Below are positions 1 through 9,137 of a stretch of DNA of 48,663 nt, piece by piece. How positions within the stretch are numbered: the first letter of the stretch is position 1; each line of letters opens with the position of its first letter. The DNA comes from Richelia intracellularis (GTDB taxonomy: Bacteria; Cyanobacteriota; Cyanobacteriia; Cyanobacteriales; Nostocaceae): assembly GCA_000613065.1 (NCBI GenBank), contig CBZS010000045.1, positions 1 to 48,663 on the forward strand, in the 5' to 3' direction. Under the pieces are notes generated by a model, which saw only the letters and a program-made list of their open reading frames with translations, was not told the origin of the DNA and made no database searches. Position numbers and translations under genes: made by a program.

Positions 1-731
1 AAGTCATTATTAACGCAGCCGCATATACCGCTGTGGATCAGGCTGAGAGCGAGCCAGAATTGGCCTTGGCAATTAATGGAAAAGCACCGGAAGTTTTAGC
101 CTCCATAGCTAGAGAAATGGGAGCTTTCCTAATTCACATCTCTACTGATTATGTATTTGATGGTAATAGTGGTAGCCCCTATCAAGTTCATGCCAGTACT
201 AATCCTTTAAGCGTTTATGGTCATACAAAACTTGTAGGGGAACAAGCAATTCGCAATGCGGAGGTAAACCACATCATTCTCCGCACAGCCTGGGTGTATG
301 GAACCTATGGTAAAGGTAATTTTGTCAAAACCATGTTGCGATTAGCAGCAGAACGTGAGGAAATTCGCGTTGTTGCCGATCAAATTGGTAGTCCTACCTG
401 GGCAAAAGATATTGCTGGAGCGCTCGCCCAGATTATACCCCAAATACATCCAGATATTTCTGGAACTTACCACTACACCAATAGTGGAGTTGCTAGCTGG
501 TATGACTTTGCCATTAGCATTTTTGCAGAGGCTCAACAGATAGGCTTTCCTTTGCGGGTAAAACGGGTTGTTCCCATTACCACCTCTGATTACCCGACTC
601 CAGCTCACCGTCCTGCCTACTCAGTCCTCAATTGTAACGGGATAACTCCAATTTTAGGGGATTATCCACCCTACTGGCGCCAAAGCCTACAAAAAATGTT
701 AATAGAACTTTATACACAAACAAATTTATGA
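1..731 (+). CDS. rfbD: dTDP-4-dehydrorhamnose reductase, 5' end outside the window
   Basis: Catalyses the last step of dTDP-L-rhamnose synthesis, the NAD(P)H-dependent reduction of dTDP-4-dehydrorhamnose, in the cytoplasm; the sugar feeds surface polysaccharides. The frame is open from base 3, so the GTG at 33 is internal and the true start lies upstream. About 242 residues are visible against roughly 290-300 for the family, so the Rossmann glycine motif is missing. The visible part has the SDR-type features: VIINAAAYTAVD, then STDYVFDG, and the YxxxK pair in YGHTKLVGE. The C-terminal substrate part (RPAYSVLN) is complete. The stop overlaps the start of the next gene by four bases (ATGA), which indicates translational coupling with rfbA. 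Confidence 0.95.
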   Translation, partial: VIINAAAYTAVDQAESEPELALAINGKAPEVLASIAREMGAFLIHISTDYVFDGNSGSPYQVHASTNPLSVYGHTKLVGEQAIRNAEVNHIILRTAWVYGTYGKGNFVKTMLRLAAEREEIRVVADQIGSPTWAKDIAGALAQIIPQIHPDISGTYHYTNSGVASWYDFAISIFAEAQQIGFPLRVKRVVPITTSDYPTPAHRPAYSVLNCNGITPILGDYPPYWRQSLQKMLIELYTQTNL

Positions 732-1804
732 AAGCATTAATTCTTTCCGGTGGTAAAGGTACGAGGCTACGTCCCCTCACCTACACAGGAGCAAAACAGC
801 TTGTCCCTGTTGCTAATAAGCCAATATTATGGTACGGCATTGAAGAGATGGTAGCGGCAGGGATTACTGATATTGGTATTGTGATTAGTCCTGAGACTGG
901 AGCAGAGGTTCAGGCTAAAACTGGAAATGGGGAAAGATTTGGAGCAAAAATTACCTATATTCTACAGTCAGAACCTGCGGGACTTGCCCATGCGGGAAAA
1001 GTTGCTCTACCCTTTCTAGGTGATTCTCCCTTTTTGATGTATTTGGGAGATAACTTAATCCAACAGGGAGATTTAAGCTATTTCTTGCAGCAATTTACGA
1101 ATCAACAGCCAGAAGCTTTAATTCTTTTACGCCAAGTGGATAATCCTAGTGCTTTTGGTGTAGCCAAGGTTGATGATACAGGTAGGGTGTTGGAACTAAT
1201 AGAAAAGCCTAAAAATCCCCCTTCCAATTTAGCCCTAGTGGGGGTTTATTTCTTTTCCTCTGTGATTCACCATGCGATCGCAAATATTCAACCTTCAGCC
1301 AGGGGAGAGTTGGAAATTACTGATGCGATTCAATACCTAATTGATGAGGAAAAACCTGTCACTGCTTGTCAGTTGGAAGGTTGGTGGTTAGATACAGGTA
1401 AAAAAGATGACCTATTAGAAGCCAATCGTCTGATCCTTGATACCTACCTCAAATCATCCATTACAGGTGAAGTAGATGCTGAAACTAATCTCAGTGGAAG
1501 AGTGCAATTAGGCAAATATTCCCAACTAGTTAACTGTACAATTCGGGGACCAGTCATTATTGGTAATAACTGCTACTTGGAAAATTGTTTTGTTGGTCCT
1601 TATACAAGTATTGCGGATAATAGCCACCTTATAGATACAGATTTAGAGCATAGCGTAGTATTGGAAGGTGCAAAAATAGCAGGAATAGAAAAAAGAATTA
1701 TTGATAGTGTAATTGGACAGAGGGCAAAGCTAACCGTTGCACCCCGTCGTCCAAGAGCCCTACGCTTTATGATTGGTGACGACTGTCAAATTGAATTGGC
1801 TTGA
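728..1804 (+). CDS. rfbA: Glucose-1-phosphate thymidylyltransferase (long form)
   Basis: Activates glucose-1-phosphate with dTTP to dTDP-glucose, the first step of the dTDP-rhamnose pathway. The N-terminus carries the nucleotidyltransferase signature LSGGKGTRLRPLT, and LGDNLIQQG contains the metal-binding Asp. At 358 residues it is longer than the classic short RmlA (about 290). The extra C-terminal part (about residues 250-340) shows hexapeptide-like repeats of a left-handed beta-helix, as in the long forms common in cyanobacteria and archaea. It starts inside the rfbD stop (ATGA overlap), so the two genes form an operon. Whether this protein or a short paralogue elsewhere serves rhamnose synthesis cannot be told from the window. 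Confidence 0.93.
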   Translation: MKALILSGGKGTRLRPLTYTGAKQLVPVANKPILWYGIEEMVAAGITDIGIVISPETGAEVQAKTGNGERFGAKITYILQSEPAGLAHAGKVALPFLGDSPFLMYLGDNLIQQGDLSYFLQQFTNQQPEALILLRQVDNPSAFGVAKVDDTGRVLELIEKPKNPPSNLALVGVYFFSSVIHHAIANIQPSARGELEITDAIQYLIDEEKPVTACQLEGWWLDTGKKDDLLEANRLILDTYLKSSITGEVDAETNLSGRVQLGKYSQLVNCTIRGPVIIGNNCYLENCFVGPYTSIADNSHLIDTDLEHSVVLEGAKIAGIEKRIIDSVIGQRAKLTVAPRRPRALRFMIGDDCQIELA

Positions 1805-1810
1805 AATAGT

Positions 1811-1836
1811 TAGGAGTTAGGAATCTTTAACTCCTA
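1811..1836 (+). terminator. Hairpin just after rfbA
   Basis: A perfect 9-bp stem (TAGGAGTTA / TAACTCCTA, 8-nt loop) begins 6 bp after the rfbA stop. There is no long T tract, so it may be a weak terminator or an mRNA 3'-end stabiliser for rfbDA. The rest of the gap to pyk (to 1985) shows no gene. Confidence 0.4.
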
Positions 1837-1985
1837 CCCTAGTCTGGGGTAAGTCACTATGCGTCTCCGGGAAAGCCATTCGAGAACAATGCCAAGGGCA
1901 AACAAAGAACACTCCCAGCCTGGAGGCAGACAACGTTAGCTGACTTATCTAAGTAGCCACTACGTGTCTACACTCCCTTACTTCT

Positions 1986-3755
1986 TCAAGGAGTTCCCAC
2001 AGCACCAGAGTAAATTAGACCACGTTGTAAATCCATAGTTAAAATTGCACCATCACGGATTACTTGAGTTGCTTCTTTTACACCAACAATTACAGGCACA
2101 CCCAAACGCAAACCAATAACTGCCGCATGACTATTAAGACTTTCTTCCTCAGTAACAATTCCACTGGCTTTGCGGATAGCTTCGACAAAATCTGCACTTG
2201 TATTTTTAGTGACTAAAATTTCCCCGTGATTAAAAGTACCTACATCTGAGCTTGTGTATGCAACCCTTGCCCGACCGCTCACTGAGCCTTGCCCTAGACC
2301 AATACCTAGACCAAGGACTGTAGTTACAACTTCTACCTTAATCAAATCAGTAGAACCGGAAACCCCTTGTAAAGTACCAGCTGTCATAACCACTAAATCC
2401 CCCTCCGAAACAAGATTATTTTCCAAGGCAACATTAGTTGCTGCTTGGAAGGTTTGACCAGTGGAAGGCAATTCTAATACCAATAAGGGCTTAACGCCCC
2501 ATACTATTTGTAGTTGTCGTGCTACATTGACATGGGGAGTAACAGCTAAGATTGGAGTCCGGGGACGGAATTTGGAAACATTACGGGCTGTTGCACCAGT
2601 TTGAGTCAAACTCATAATGGCCGCTGCTTCTAGCTGTTCAGCAATTTGACCCACCGCTTGACTAATAGCATTGGGGATAGAACGTCTAGGATTTACAATC
2701 TGCCGACCATAAGTATTTTCTGCAATTTCCTGCTCAATTCTTTTAGCAATTCTTGCCATAGTAGCCACGGCTTCCACGGGAAATTCGCCCACGGCTGTTT
2801 CATTGGAAAGCATGACTGCATCCGTACCATCCAGGATAGCATTTGCCACATCTGATACTTCCGCCCTGGTAGGGCGCGGATTATTCACCATGCTATCTAA
2901 CATTTGGGTAGCAGTGATAATGGGTATACCCAAGCGGTTAGCTGTGGCAATTAAACGTTTTTGCAACACAGGAACGTCCTCTGCTGGGAGTTCTACCCCT
3001 AAATCACCCCTCGCTACCATCACACCATCACACAAGGCGAGAACTGCTTCCATTTGTTCGATCGCTTCATGTTTTTCAATTTTGGCAATTACGGGCACTT
3101 GTTTGCCGGTACTGGAGATTAATTCCTTAATTTCCATCACATCCTGAGGATTACGCACGAAGGAAAGTGCTACCCAGTCTACTCCTTGATCTAGACCAAA
3201 CATTAAATCTTCTCGGTCTTTATCTGTGAGAGCTTTAATTGATAGGTAAACCCCAGGAAAGTTCACACCTTTATTGTTGGATAACTTACCGCCTACTGTA
3301 ACGCGACAGTGTAAATCGCCTTTCCCCTTGTTTACCTCCTCTACACACATCTCCACCTTGCCATCATCGAGTAGAATGGTAGCTCCGAGGGGTACTTCTT
3401 CTGCCAGATGTTCGTAGGTAATACAGCTAATTTCTTGACTTCCGACAACTGGGCGATTAGTTAAAGTAAAGCGATCGCCGTTCTTAACTACTATGGAACC
3501 ATGTTCAAACTTACCCAGGCGAATTTTGGGACCTTGCAAGTCCTGAAGAATAGCCACTGGTTGATTGAGTTCAAAGGCAGTTTGCCGAATTAAGCGAATG
3601 TTACGCTGATGATCGGCATGGTTTCCATGGGAAAAGTTTAACCGCAGGGTTGTTGCACCGGCTTCTATAATCGCCTTTAGCCTTTGTGGGCTACTGGTGG
3701 CAGGACCGATAGTAGCAACAATTTTTGTCCGGCGGATTGAATCTCTTAATTGCAT
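1986..3755 (-). CDS. pyk: Pyruvate kinase with C-terminal PEP-utiliser-type domain
   Basis: Converts phosphoenolpyruvate and ADP to pyruvate and ATP, the last step of glycolysis. From the ATG at 3755 the protein is 589 residues and opens with MQLRDSIRRTKIVATIGPAT, the normal beginning of the family. Key motifs are LRLNFSHG, the active-site block KIEKHEAIEQM followed by MVARGDLGVE, and ITATQMLDSM. The last 90 residues or so (NSHAAVIGLRLGVPVIVGV) form the mobile phosphohistidine-like extra domain seen in Bacillus and cyanobacterial enzymes. The frame stays open upstream to an ATG at 3881, but those 42 extra residues include the end of the IS1-like element (MQRHC is its inverted repeat read backwards), so the longer start is rejected. 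The IS end lies 116 bp upstream of the ATG and may affect the promoter. Confidence 0.95.
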   Translation of the reverse strand: MQLRDSIRRTKIVATIGPATSSPQRLKAIIEAGATTLRLNFSHGNHADHQRNIRLIRQTAFELNQPVAILQDLQGPKIRLGKFEHGSIVVKNGDRFTLTNRPVVGSQEISCITYEHLAEEVPLGATILLDDGKVEMCVEEVNKGKGDLHCRVTVGGKLSNNKGVNFPGVYLSIKALTDKDREDLMFGLDQGVDWVALSFVRNPQDVMEIKELISSTGKQVPVIAKIEKHEAIEQMEAVLALCDGVMVARGDLGVELPAEDVPVLQKRLIATANRLGIPIITATQMLDSMVNNPRPTRAEVSDVANAILDGTDAVMLSNETAVGEFPVEAVATMARIAKRIEQEIAENTYGRQIVNPRRSIPNAISQAVGQIAEQLEAAAIMSLTQTGATARNVSKFRPRTPILAVTPHVNVARQLQIVWGVKPLLVLELPSTGQTFQAATNVALENNLVSEGDLVVMTAGTLQGVSGSTDLIKVEVVTTVLGLGIGLGQGSVSGRARVAYTSSDVGTFNHGEILVTKNTSADFVEAIRKASGIVTEEESLNSHAAVIGLRLGVPVIVGVKEATQVIRDGAILTMDLQRGLIYSGAVGTP

Positions 3756-3871
3756 GGGGGCTGAATCTAGGGAGCTATTCCGGGAATGAATAATGATAGG
3801 ATTTTGTAGAGACACTTGTCTGTGACCACTGAGTGAATCAATTATAATAGGCTCAAATATGAGAAAACAGT

Positions 3872-4626
3872 GGCGTTGCATATTTGCGGGATGAATAAAC
3901 CAAATACAAGTATTCCACTGTTACTTAATTCCTTTAAGTAACAGTGGAATAGAGTGCTTAAGCATATCTACGGATTTAGAGTAGCATAATGTTTTTCGAT
4001 CTAGACGTGGGAGATAATGACGGAAACGTGTGTTTTCCCCTTCTACTCTGGTCATATATGTTTTGCTAATAATATAGTCTCCTGGTTCAACAAAACTGGC
4101 GTAAACTTTCCATCCATCTGTGACATAAAAATAGCACTTCCAGAGGTAGACAATATCCCACAAAGGTTGAAAGGTTTCTGCACTATGGTCTCTCAGTACC
4201 CAAGCTAAAATTCCTTGGCGGAAATGGTCTACTGCTGTCCACAACCAAATTTTGTTTTTTTTTACCGACGAAAGTTTCTAATTCGTCCAGTTCTGCAACT
4301 TCTGGGATATCCTCTATTGATGGTGCATCTGGCAATTTTTCACCAACTTGTTTTACCCAACTAATTATGGTTGTGTGATGAACTCCTTTTTGGCGTTGAA
4401 TAGCCCTAAATCCCGAGCCATTAACCTATGCTTTTAAGCATTCTTGTTTGATCTCATTTGAGTATCCTTTTGGTGGATTATAGATATCTATAAATTGGCG
4501 TTCGCAATTCACACAAATGTGATTTTGTTTACCTCGACGTTTGCCATTTTTTCTAATCCTCGTAGACTTGCAGTATGGACAATGCACAGTAGAACACCTC
4601 AATTCATCCCTCTATTATGCAACGCC
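3872..4626 (-). mobile_element. IS1-like insertion sequence, decayed
   Basis: A 755-bp element, about the length of IS1. Its ends are imperfect inverted repeats: GGCGTTGCATATTTGCGGGA on the left, and GGCGTTGCATAATAGAGGGA when the right end is read on the minus strand. It is flanked by a near-perfect 8-bp target duplication, AAAACAGT (3864-3871) and AAAATAGT (4627-4634). The ends match those of the two 91-bp MITEs in this window. It sits between pyk and crtR. Confidence 0.85.
3921..4587 (-). pseudogene. IS1-family transposase (InsA/InsB type), broken
   Basis: Reading on the minus strand from GTG 4587, the first part (HCPYCKSTRIRKNGKRRG, then CVNCERQF) is the zinc-finger InsA region. A TAG at 4426-4428 interrupts it where homologues have a residue in KA-VNGSGFRAIQ. 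The helix-turn-helix and linker follow, up to a run of nine A residues (4255-4263 on the minus strand). The reading frame must change by one there to enter the catalytic InsB part (WTAVDHFRQGILAWVLRDHS ... LCYSKSVDMLKHSI). IS1 elements normally join InsA and InsB by frameshifting on an A-rich slippery site, so the frame change may be original, but the TAG makes this copy defective. Confidence 0.85.
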
Positions 4627-4873
4627 AAAATAGTTTCAGTTTATCAACTCAACAGCATCATTTCTCATTTAGGCAGATAATAGGGAATAGGCAATGAGAG
4701 AAATAGGAAGTTTTGATGCAAAGTGTCTACAGTTGAGTGAGACTATTTAGCTTTGGCAGTAGAGTTTCCCTCTTGTCTTGAATCATACCGCTATTGCGCC
4801 CCCAATCGCTGATAAATCTTACTCAATAAAAATTGTTGTTTAGTTAAATAAATAAATATTTGCTCAACAAAAC

Positions 4874-4903
4874 TTTATTATTTACCGTTTTGTATCGTAT
4901 ACT
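4874..4903 (+). promoter_or_regulatory. Possible crtR promoter
   Basis: Between the IS1-like element and crtR, TTTATT (4874-4879) and TATACT (4898-4903) are spaced by 18 bp and fit a weak group-1 sigma promoter. They lie about 30 bp upstream of the crtR start, whose Shine-Dalgarno AAGGAG is at 4921-4926. Nothing else gene-like is visible in 4635-4933. Confidence 0.3.
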
Positions 4904-4933
4904 CGCATTATTTGGTATCAAAGGAGTTATACG

Positions 4934-5851
4934 ATGCTGATGTCGGAGGTAAAGAAGCCACTGACAATACCCCCCAAGGAATTATTAGCGCCTCCAGGTG
5001 GTTTCAATCCGACACTGGTAATGTTTTTCGGGGCAGTGGGAATTGTTATATTATCTGTTTGTGGCTACTGGGTTTGGCAGTGGCCTCACTGGATATGTTT
5101 TGCTTACAATGTATTAGCTCTGCATATTTCGGGGACAGTTATTCATGATGCTTGCCATCAGTCAGCCCACCGTGATCGCACTATGAATGCCATTTTAGGT
5201 CATGGTAGTGCTTTAATGTTAGCGTTTGCTTTTCCGGTTTTTACCAGGGTACATTTGCAGCACCATGGCAATGTCAACGATCCAGAAAACGATCCAGACC
5301 ATTACGTTTCTACTGGAGGCCCTTTATGGTTGATTGCAGTTAGATTCTTCTACCACGAAATCTTTTTCTTTAAACGAAGACTATGGCGGCACAATGAGTT
5401 GACGGAGTGGTTTCTCAGCCGCTTATTTGTTGTGGCAATTGTCTTTATCTCAGTACAATACAATTTTTTGAGCTATATTCTCAATTTTTGGTTTGTGCCT
5501 TCTTTAGTGGTAGGAATTGCTTTAGGGCTATTCTTTGATTATTTGCCCCATCGTCCTTTTGTAGAGCGTAATCGCTGGAAGAATGCTCGGGTATATGCTA
5601 GTCCGGTTTTAAATATTTTAATTTTAGGGCAGAATTATCACTTAATTCATCACTTGTGGCCTTCTATCCCTTGGTATAAGTACCAACCCGCATATCACTT
5701 GATGAAACCATTGTTAGATGCCAAGGGTTCCCATCAATCTCTGGGATTATTACGTAAAAGAGACTTTTTAGAGTTTATGTACGATATTTTTCTGGGAATT
5801 AGGTTTCATCACCACCAATCTAGTAAAAAGGAACAGGGCAAAGAAAGTTAA
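4934..5851 (+). CDS. crtR: Beta-carotene hydroxylase CrtR
   Basis: A membrane-bound di-iron hydroxylase that adds hydroxyl groups to the beta-ionone rings of carotenoids, leading to zeaxanthin or hydroxylated myxol glycosides. The histidine clusters of the fatty-acid-desaturase-like superfamily are all present: HDACH (residues 71-75) running into HQSAH, HLQHH (107-111) followed by NDPENDPDH, and NYHLIHHLWP near residue 237. Hydrophobic segments at about 28-65 and 150-185 fit a thylakoid or plasma membrane protein. The length of 305 residues is normal. The ATG at 4934 is chosen because AAGGAG sits 7 bases upstream; the in-frame ATG at 4940 is the alternative. It stands alone, with a strong terminator behind it. 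Confidence 0.94.
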   Translation: MLMSEVKKPLTIPPKELLAPPGGFNPTLVMFFGAVGIVILSVCGYWVWQWPHWICFAYNVLALHISGTVIHDACHQSAHRDRTMNAILGHGSALMLAFAFPVFTRVHLQHHGNVNDPENDPDHYVSTGGPLWLIAVRFFYHEIFFFKRRLWRHNELTEWFLSRLFVVAIVFISVQYNFLSYILNFWFVPSLVVGIALGLFFDYLPHRPFVERNRWKNARVYASPVLNILILGQNYHLIHHLWPSIPWYKYQPAYHLMKPLLDAKGSHQSLGLLRKRDFLEFMYDIFLGIRFHHHQSSKKEQGKES

Positions 5852-5889
5852 GTATTGTTTGCCCTTATTTTCCTATATCAATTAGATGG

Positions 5890-5919
5890 TCTCCGCTTAA
5901 AAGTAGCGGAGATTTTTTT
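5890..5919 (+). terminator. Rho-independent terminator of crtR
   Basis: Stem TCTCCGCT / AGCGGAGA (5890-5897 with 5905-5912) is followed by seven T residues, 38 bp after the crtR stop. Confidence 0.85.
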
Positions 5920-6046
5920 ACAATGGGGAACTACGGTTTACTTCCTAGAACCCAATTTAGTAATACCCAAATTCCTATTTAGCTGAGAGTGGGAGATGAG
6001 GAGAAACTTGTATAGCCAGCAACTACCAAATACCAACATTACTTAC

Positions 6047-6445
6047 CTAGGTTGATGGGGAAGAAACAAAGGGCTGCGGTAAGCTCCAATCAGGACGTAA
6101 ATTGGCAGCATGACGTAAGTATATGTGATGTACAGAAGCAGAAATAGGAAGATAGGTATGTAATAAAAACCTGATGCAACCCTTGAGACTACCCTCAACA
6201 TGCATTTCTTGCACATCCAACATTGGTATATTGTCCCATAACGGTCGAGAGCGGGCGATCGCAGCGGGGAAAGTTGCATCTAAATCTTTCGTTACGGAAA
6301 AGGTAACACTAATAATATCTGTAGGATGTAATTGATTGCGTTGTTCCAATTCATCCAATAGTTCCATCACAGCTGCTTGCATTGCCTCACTTGTATTTTC
6401 TGAGACAGTTGTTGCGCCGCGAATAGCCCGTATTCGCCACTCCAC
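6047..6445 (-). CDS. aroH: Chorismate mutase, AroH type
   Basis: Rearranges chorismate to prephenate for phenylalanine and tyrosine synthesis. The 132-residue protein shows the monofunctional AroH (trimeric, Bacillus-type) pattern: RIRAIRGATTVSENT at the start, DIISVTFSVTKDLDATFPA in the middle with the active-site Arg in ARSRPLWD, then PMLDVQEMHVEGSLKGCIR. It ends with an ordinary variable tail. It lies 68 bp downstream of sppA on the same strand and is probably co-transcribed with it. The start ATG at 6445 fits the usual family beginning. Confidence 0.93.
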   Translation of the reverse strand: MEWRIRAIRGATTVSENTSEAMQAAVMELLDELEQRNQLHPTDIISVTFSVTKDLDATFPAAIARSRPLWDNIPMLDVQEMHVEGSLKGCIRFLLHTYLPISASVHHIYLRHAANLRPDWSLPQPFVSSPST

Positions 6446-6513
6446 GCCAAGTTCCTCCTGGATTTCCTCTTTTAGTTATTATTCCCTAGCACTGAAAAAA
6501 GCACAATCAAAGT

Positions 6514-7335
6514 TTAAGGTCTGTATAGCCATAAGGGTAAACCACTCGTACACATTTCAAAATCCAACCAATCTATTCCCCCACTAATACCTGTTTTCAT
6601 TTGTCGATTTCCTGGTAACAGACGACTTAAAAATGGTTTGCGTTCTTCCATGGTATGGACTTGGGTTTTTTCTGGATCGAGTCCCGCTAATTCTGCAGCC
6701 CAACGGCGAGCATCTTCTTCTGTACCTAATCGATCCACAACCCCCAATTCTAAAGCTTGCTGTCCAGTAAATATGCGACCATCAGCGAAGCTTTTTACAT
6801 TGTCCACGTCCAAGTTTCTAGCTTCTGCCACGGTTTGCACAAATTGCTGATAGCTAGTATCGATCAATTCTTGCAAAATACTTTGTTCTGGTTCTGTTAA
6901 TTCGCGGTCAAATGCCAAAATATCTTTGTAAGGACCAGACTTGATAACTTTAAAGGATACGCCTATTTTTTCTAACAACCGTTCCAGATTATTGCCACGC
7001 AAAATAACCCCAATACTACCTGTAATGGTTCCAGGGTTAGCTATGATATGCTCTGCACCCATACCAATGTAAACCCCACCGGAGGCAGAAATATTGCCAA
7101 AACTGGCAACAATGTTCACTTTTTCTCGTAATCGCTTCAGGGCACTATAAATTTCTTGGGAATCCCCTACTGTTCCACCTGGACTGTCAATACGTAAAAG
7201 TAAAGCAGGAAATTTTTTCTCTTCAACTACTTTGAACGCTTCCAATACTCGCTTGCGGGTAGCAGCTGCGATGGCTCCACTAATCTCAATTCGAGCTATT
7301 TGTTTACGAAACTTCGATTTTAAAGGCCAAACCAT
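6514..7335 (-). CDS. sppA: Signal peptide peptidase SppA (36K type)
   Basis: A serine protease of the S49 family that clears cleaved signal peptides and other membrane-bound peptides. The 273-residue protein is the short form with one protease domain. Visible motifs are LRIDSPGGTVGDSQEIY, the nucleophile block ISASGGVYIGMG (Ser about residue 85) and the general-base block KSGPYKD (Lys about 137). TITGSIGV and DGRIFTGQQALELGVVD complete the fold. It has no clear N-terminal membrane anchor, unlike E. coli SppA, and begins MVWPLKSKFRKQIARIEISG. The tail, about residues 235-273, is variable. aroH follows after 68 bp on the same strand. Confidence 0.93.
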   Translation of the reverse strand: MVWPLKSKFRKQIARIEISGAIAAATRKRVLEAFKVVEEKKFPALLLRIDSPGGTVGDSQEIYSALKRLREKVNIVASFGNISASGGVYIGMGAEHIIANPGTITGSIGVILRGNNLERLLEKIGVSFKVIKSGPYKDILAFDRELTEPEQSILQELIDTSYQQFVQTVAEARNLDVDNVKSFADGRIFTGQQALELGVVDRLGTEEDARRWAAELAGLDPEKTQVHTMEERKPFLSRLLPGNRQMKTGISGGIDWLDFEMCTSGLPLWLYRP

Positions 7336-7549
7336 AATTGGATCTCATAACCTCCAGCATGTGTTATTTCTCAAATTCTGAGTTTACATATAAAATGCTG
7401 TTTTCTTCCAGGGGCAAAGAACATTAGCACCGATAAACTCACCGTAGCTGGATTCTATTGTACTTAGTATTTATGCTTGCTGCCTCTTATGGTTCCCATT
7501 TCAATGGTTTGTATTGGGTTTGATGGATCAATTAACTATACTTCGAACC

Positions 7550-7846
7550 CTAAGAATGAATACGTAATATTTGGCATCGGTAGTGAGCATAGGTATCAAA
7601 TAAGCTACCAACAAAGCTACAAGTTAAACTAATTACGCACAACCCTCGAAAGGATGTTCCGCTACCAAAAATGGCCAGGAAATGCAAAATTTGATGGGAG
7701 ATGACTGCACTCAAGTTTTGCAGCGGTGGTAAATAACCCACAAGGGAAAGAAACAATAGAAAAGCCCCGACTAATAACATGGGAGCAACGAAGCAAAAAA
7801 TAATAGTTAGTAATAGCGATCGCAGAAAGTTAGTCATAATAGTCAT
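7550..7846 (-). CDS. Small membrane protein of unknown function
   Basis: I do not recognise a named family. The 98-residue product is strongly hydrophobic. One transmembrane segment spans about residues 8-35 (LLLTIIFCFVAPMLLVGAFL), a second is likely around 47-60, and a third around 65-85. A GCGATCGC site lies within codons 8-11. The start may be the ATG at 7846 or, four codons on, the ATG of MTNFLRS. The reading frame is clean and the composition is typical of a cyanobacterial inner-membrane protein. It lies alone between sppA and the permease gene, so the context gives no function. Confidence 0.55.
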   Translation of the reverse strand: MTIMTNFLRSLLLTIIFCFVAPMLLVGAFLLFLSLVGYLPPLQNLSAVISHQILHFLAIFGSGTSFRGLCVISLTCSFVGSLFDTYAHYRCQILRIHS

Positions 7847-8339
7847 TTATTTGGCAGACTCCGTGACTTGAGTAGACAAGGGTATGATACCTATTTGTCA
7901 CTTTCTAGAATAATCGCCATTGTTGCTCATAGAGTCAGATTTCAAAAATCTTAAGTTTCTATTAAAAAACCTACACATTCTCACCAGTATATTTTGCAAA
8001 TCTTCCGAAGTAACCAATCAGCTAAAGCTTTACCCTATCAATATTTTATGGTTATGCAGTGAAAAATGTGATTGTTAAAGGAGTAATGAGAAATGTTAAT
8101 TTATGAGATTGGGTTTAACTTAAGTTAACTTAAACCTACAAATGAAGAAACTTTAAAGGTGAAGAATCAGAAGGCTATTGATATCTTACCTCGAACTTCT
8201 ATTCCTGTAGATTCGTCGAAACTATAATTGGTATTGTTACCCCTGCTTACCTTATCAATCTAAAATCCTAAATTGATTGACAGTTTCATGGTGTAATAGG
8301 GAGTGTCAACCTGAATACAAACTATCTAACCTGGGAACA
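7847..8339 (+). promoter_or_regulatory. Upstream region of the lipid-transport group, with an A+T-rich palindrome
   Basis: No gene is supported here. The only structure I see is the dyad GGTTTAA / TTAAACC (8112-8118 with 8130-8136) around CTTAAGTTAAC, about 200 bp upstream of the permease gene. It could be an operator or a chance A+T palindrome. Confidence 0.25.
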
Positions 8340-9137
8340 TTGAGCGGGATTACATCCAAATCTGGCATTGGAATCTGGAGTCAGCGATTGCTGGCAGCAT
8401 TTTTTGTAGGCGGACAAGTAATAATTCACCTAATTCAAGGTAAAATTCATCGCCGTAATACCTTAGAGCAAATGGCAGTGGTGGGACCAGATTCCCTATT
8501 TATTGCTCTATTAACGCCAATTTTTGTGGGTGCTGTGTTTACCATTCAAGTAGCACGGGAGTTTGTCAATTTTGGGGCAGGAAATTTAGTTGGAGGAGTT
8601 CTGGCGCTGACACTAACCAGGGAATTATCACCTGTACTAACTGCGGTAATTCTGGCTGGACGGGTGGGTTCTGCTTTTGCTGCGGAAATTGGTACTATGC
8701 GGGTGACAGAACAAATAGATGCCCTGTTAGTATTAAAAACCGATCCCATAGATTACTTGGTAATTCCCAGGGTAATAGCTTGTTTACTAATGTTACCGAT
8801 TCTAACCCTGCTATCCTTAATCACTGGGATGATAGGAGGAATGATGATTGCAACTAGTTTATACAATCTCTCGGATACGCAATTTATCGATTCTGCTCGT
8901 AATTTTCTGGATATGTGGGACATTTTTACTGCCGTTGTCAAGGCTAGTTTTTTCGGGCTGTTAATTGCTGTGATTGGTTGTAGTTGGGGTTTGACAACCA
9001 CTGGAGGTGCGAAGGGTGTGGGACAATCAACTACAACTGCCGTCGTCACTTCTTTATTACTAATATTCGTCAGTAACTTTTTCCTTTCCTGGTTAATGTT
9101 TCAGGGATCCGGGAGTGCATTACGGCAAAGCTTTTGA
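8340..9137 (+). CDS. MlaE-type (YrbE family) ABC transporter permease
   Basis: The permease subunit of an MCE-type lipid transporter, which moves phospholipid between membranes together with an MlaF-type ATPase and an MlaD-type lipid-binding protein encoded elsewhere. Family blocks include WSQRLLAAFFVGGQ, RRNTLEQMAVVGPDSL, the central FTIQVAREF ... LTRELSPVLTAVILAGRVG with AAEIGTMRVTEQIDAL, and the C-terminal TTGGAKGVGQSTTTAVV. Five to six hydrophobic helices are visible. No ATG lies near the N-terminus. TTG 8340 gives 265 residues and a family-like beginning (LSGITSKSGIGIWSQRL), while TTG 8277 would add 21 unlike residues. It heads a same-strand group with DUF3119, DUF3086 and plsY. Confidence 0.9.
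   Translation: MSGITSKSGIGIWSQRLLAAFFVGGQVIIHLIQGKIHRRNTLEQMAVVGPDSLFIALLTPIFVGAVFTIQVAREFVNFGAGNLVGGVLALTLTRELSPVLTAVILAGRVGSAFAAEIGTMRVTEQIDALLVLKTDPIDYLVIPRVIACLLMLPILTLLSLITGMIGGMMIATSLYNLSDTQFIDSARNFLDMWDIFTAVVKASFFGLLIAVIGCSWGLTTTGGAKGVGQSTTTAVVTSLLLIFVSNFFLSWLMFQGSGSALRQSF

Noticed and set aside
3756-3881. Longer pyruvate kinase with a 42-residue N-terminal extension
   Set aside because: The extension includes the inverted repeat of the IS1-like element, while the normal family start MQLRDSIRRTK is at 3755.
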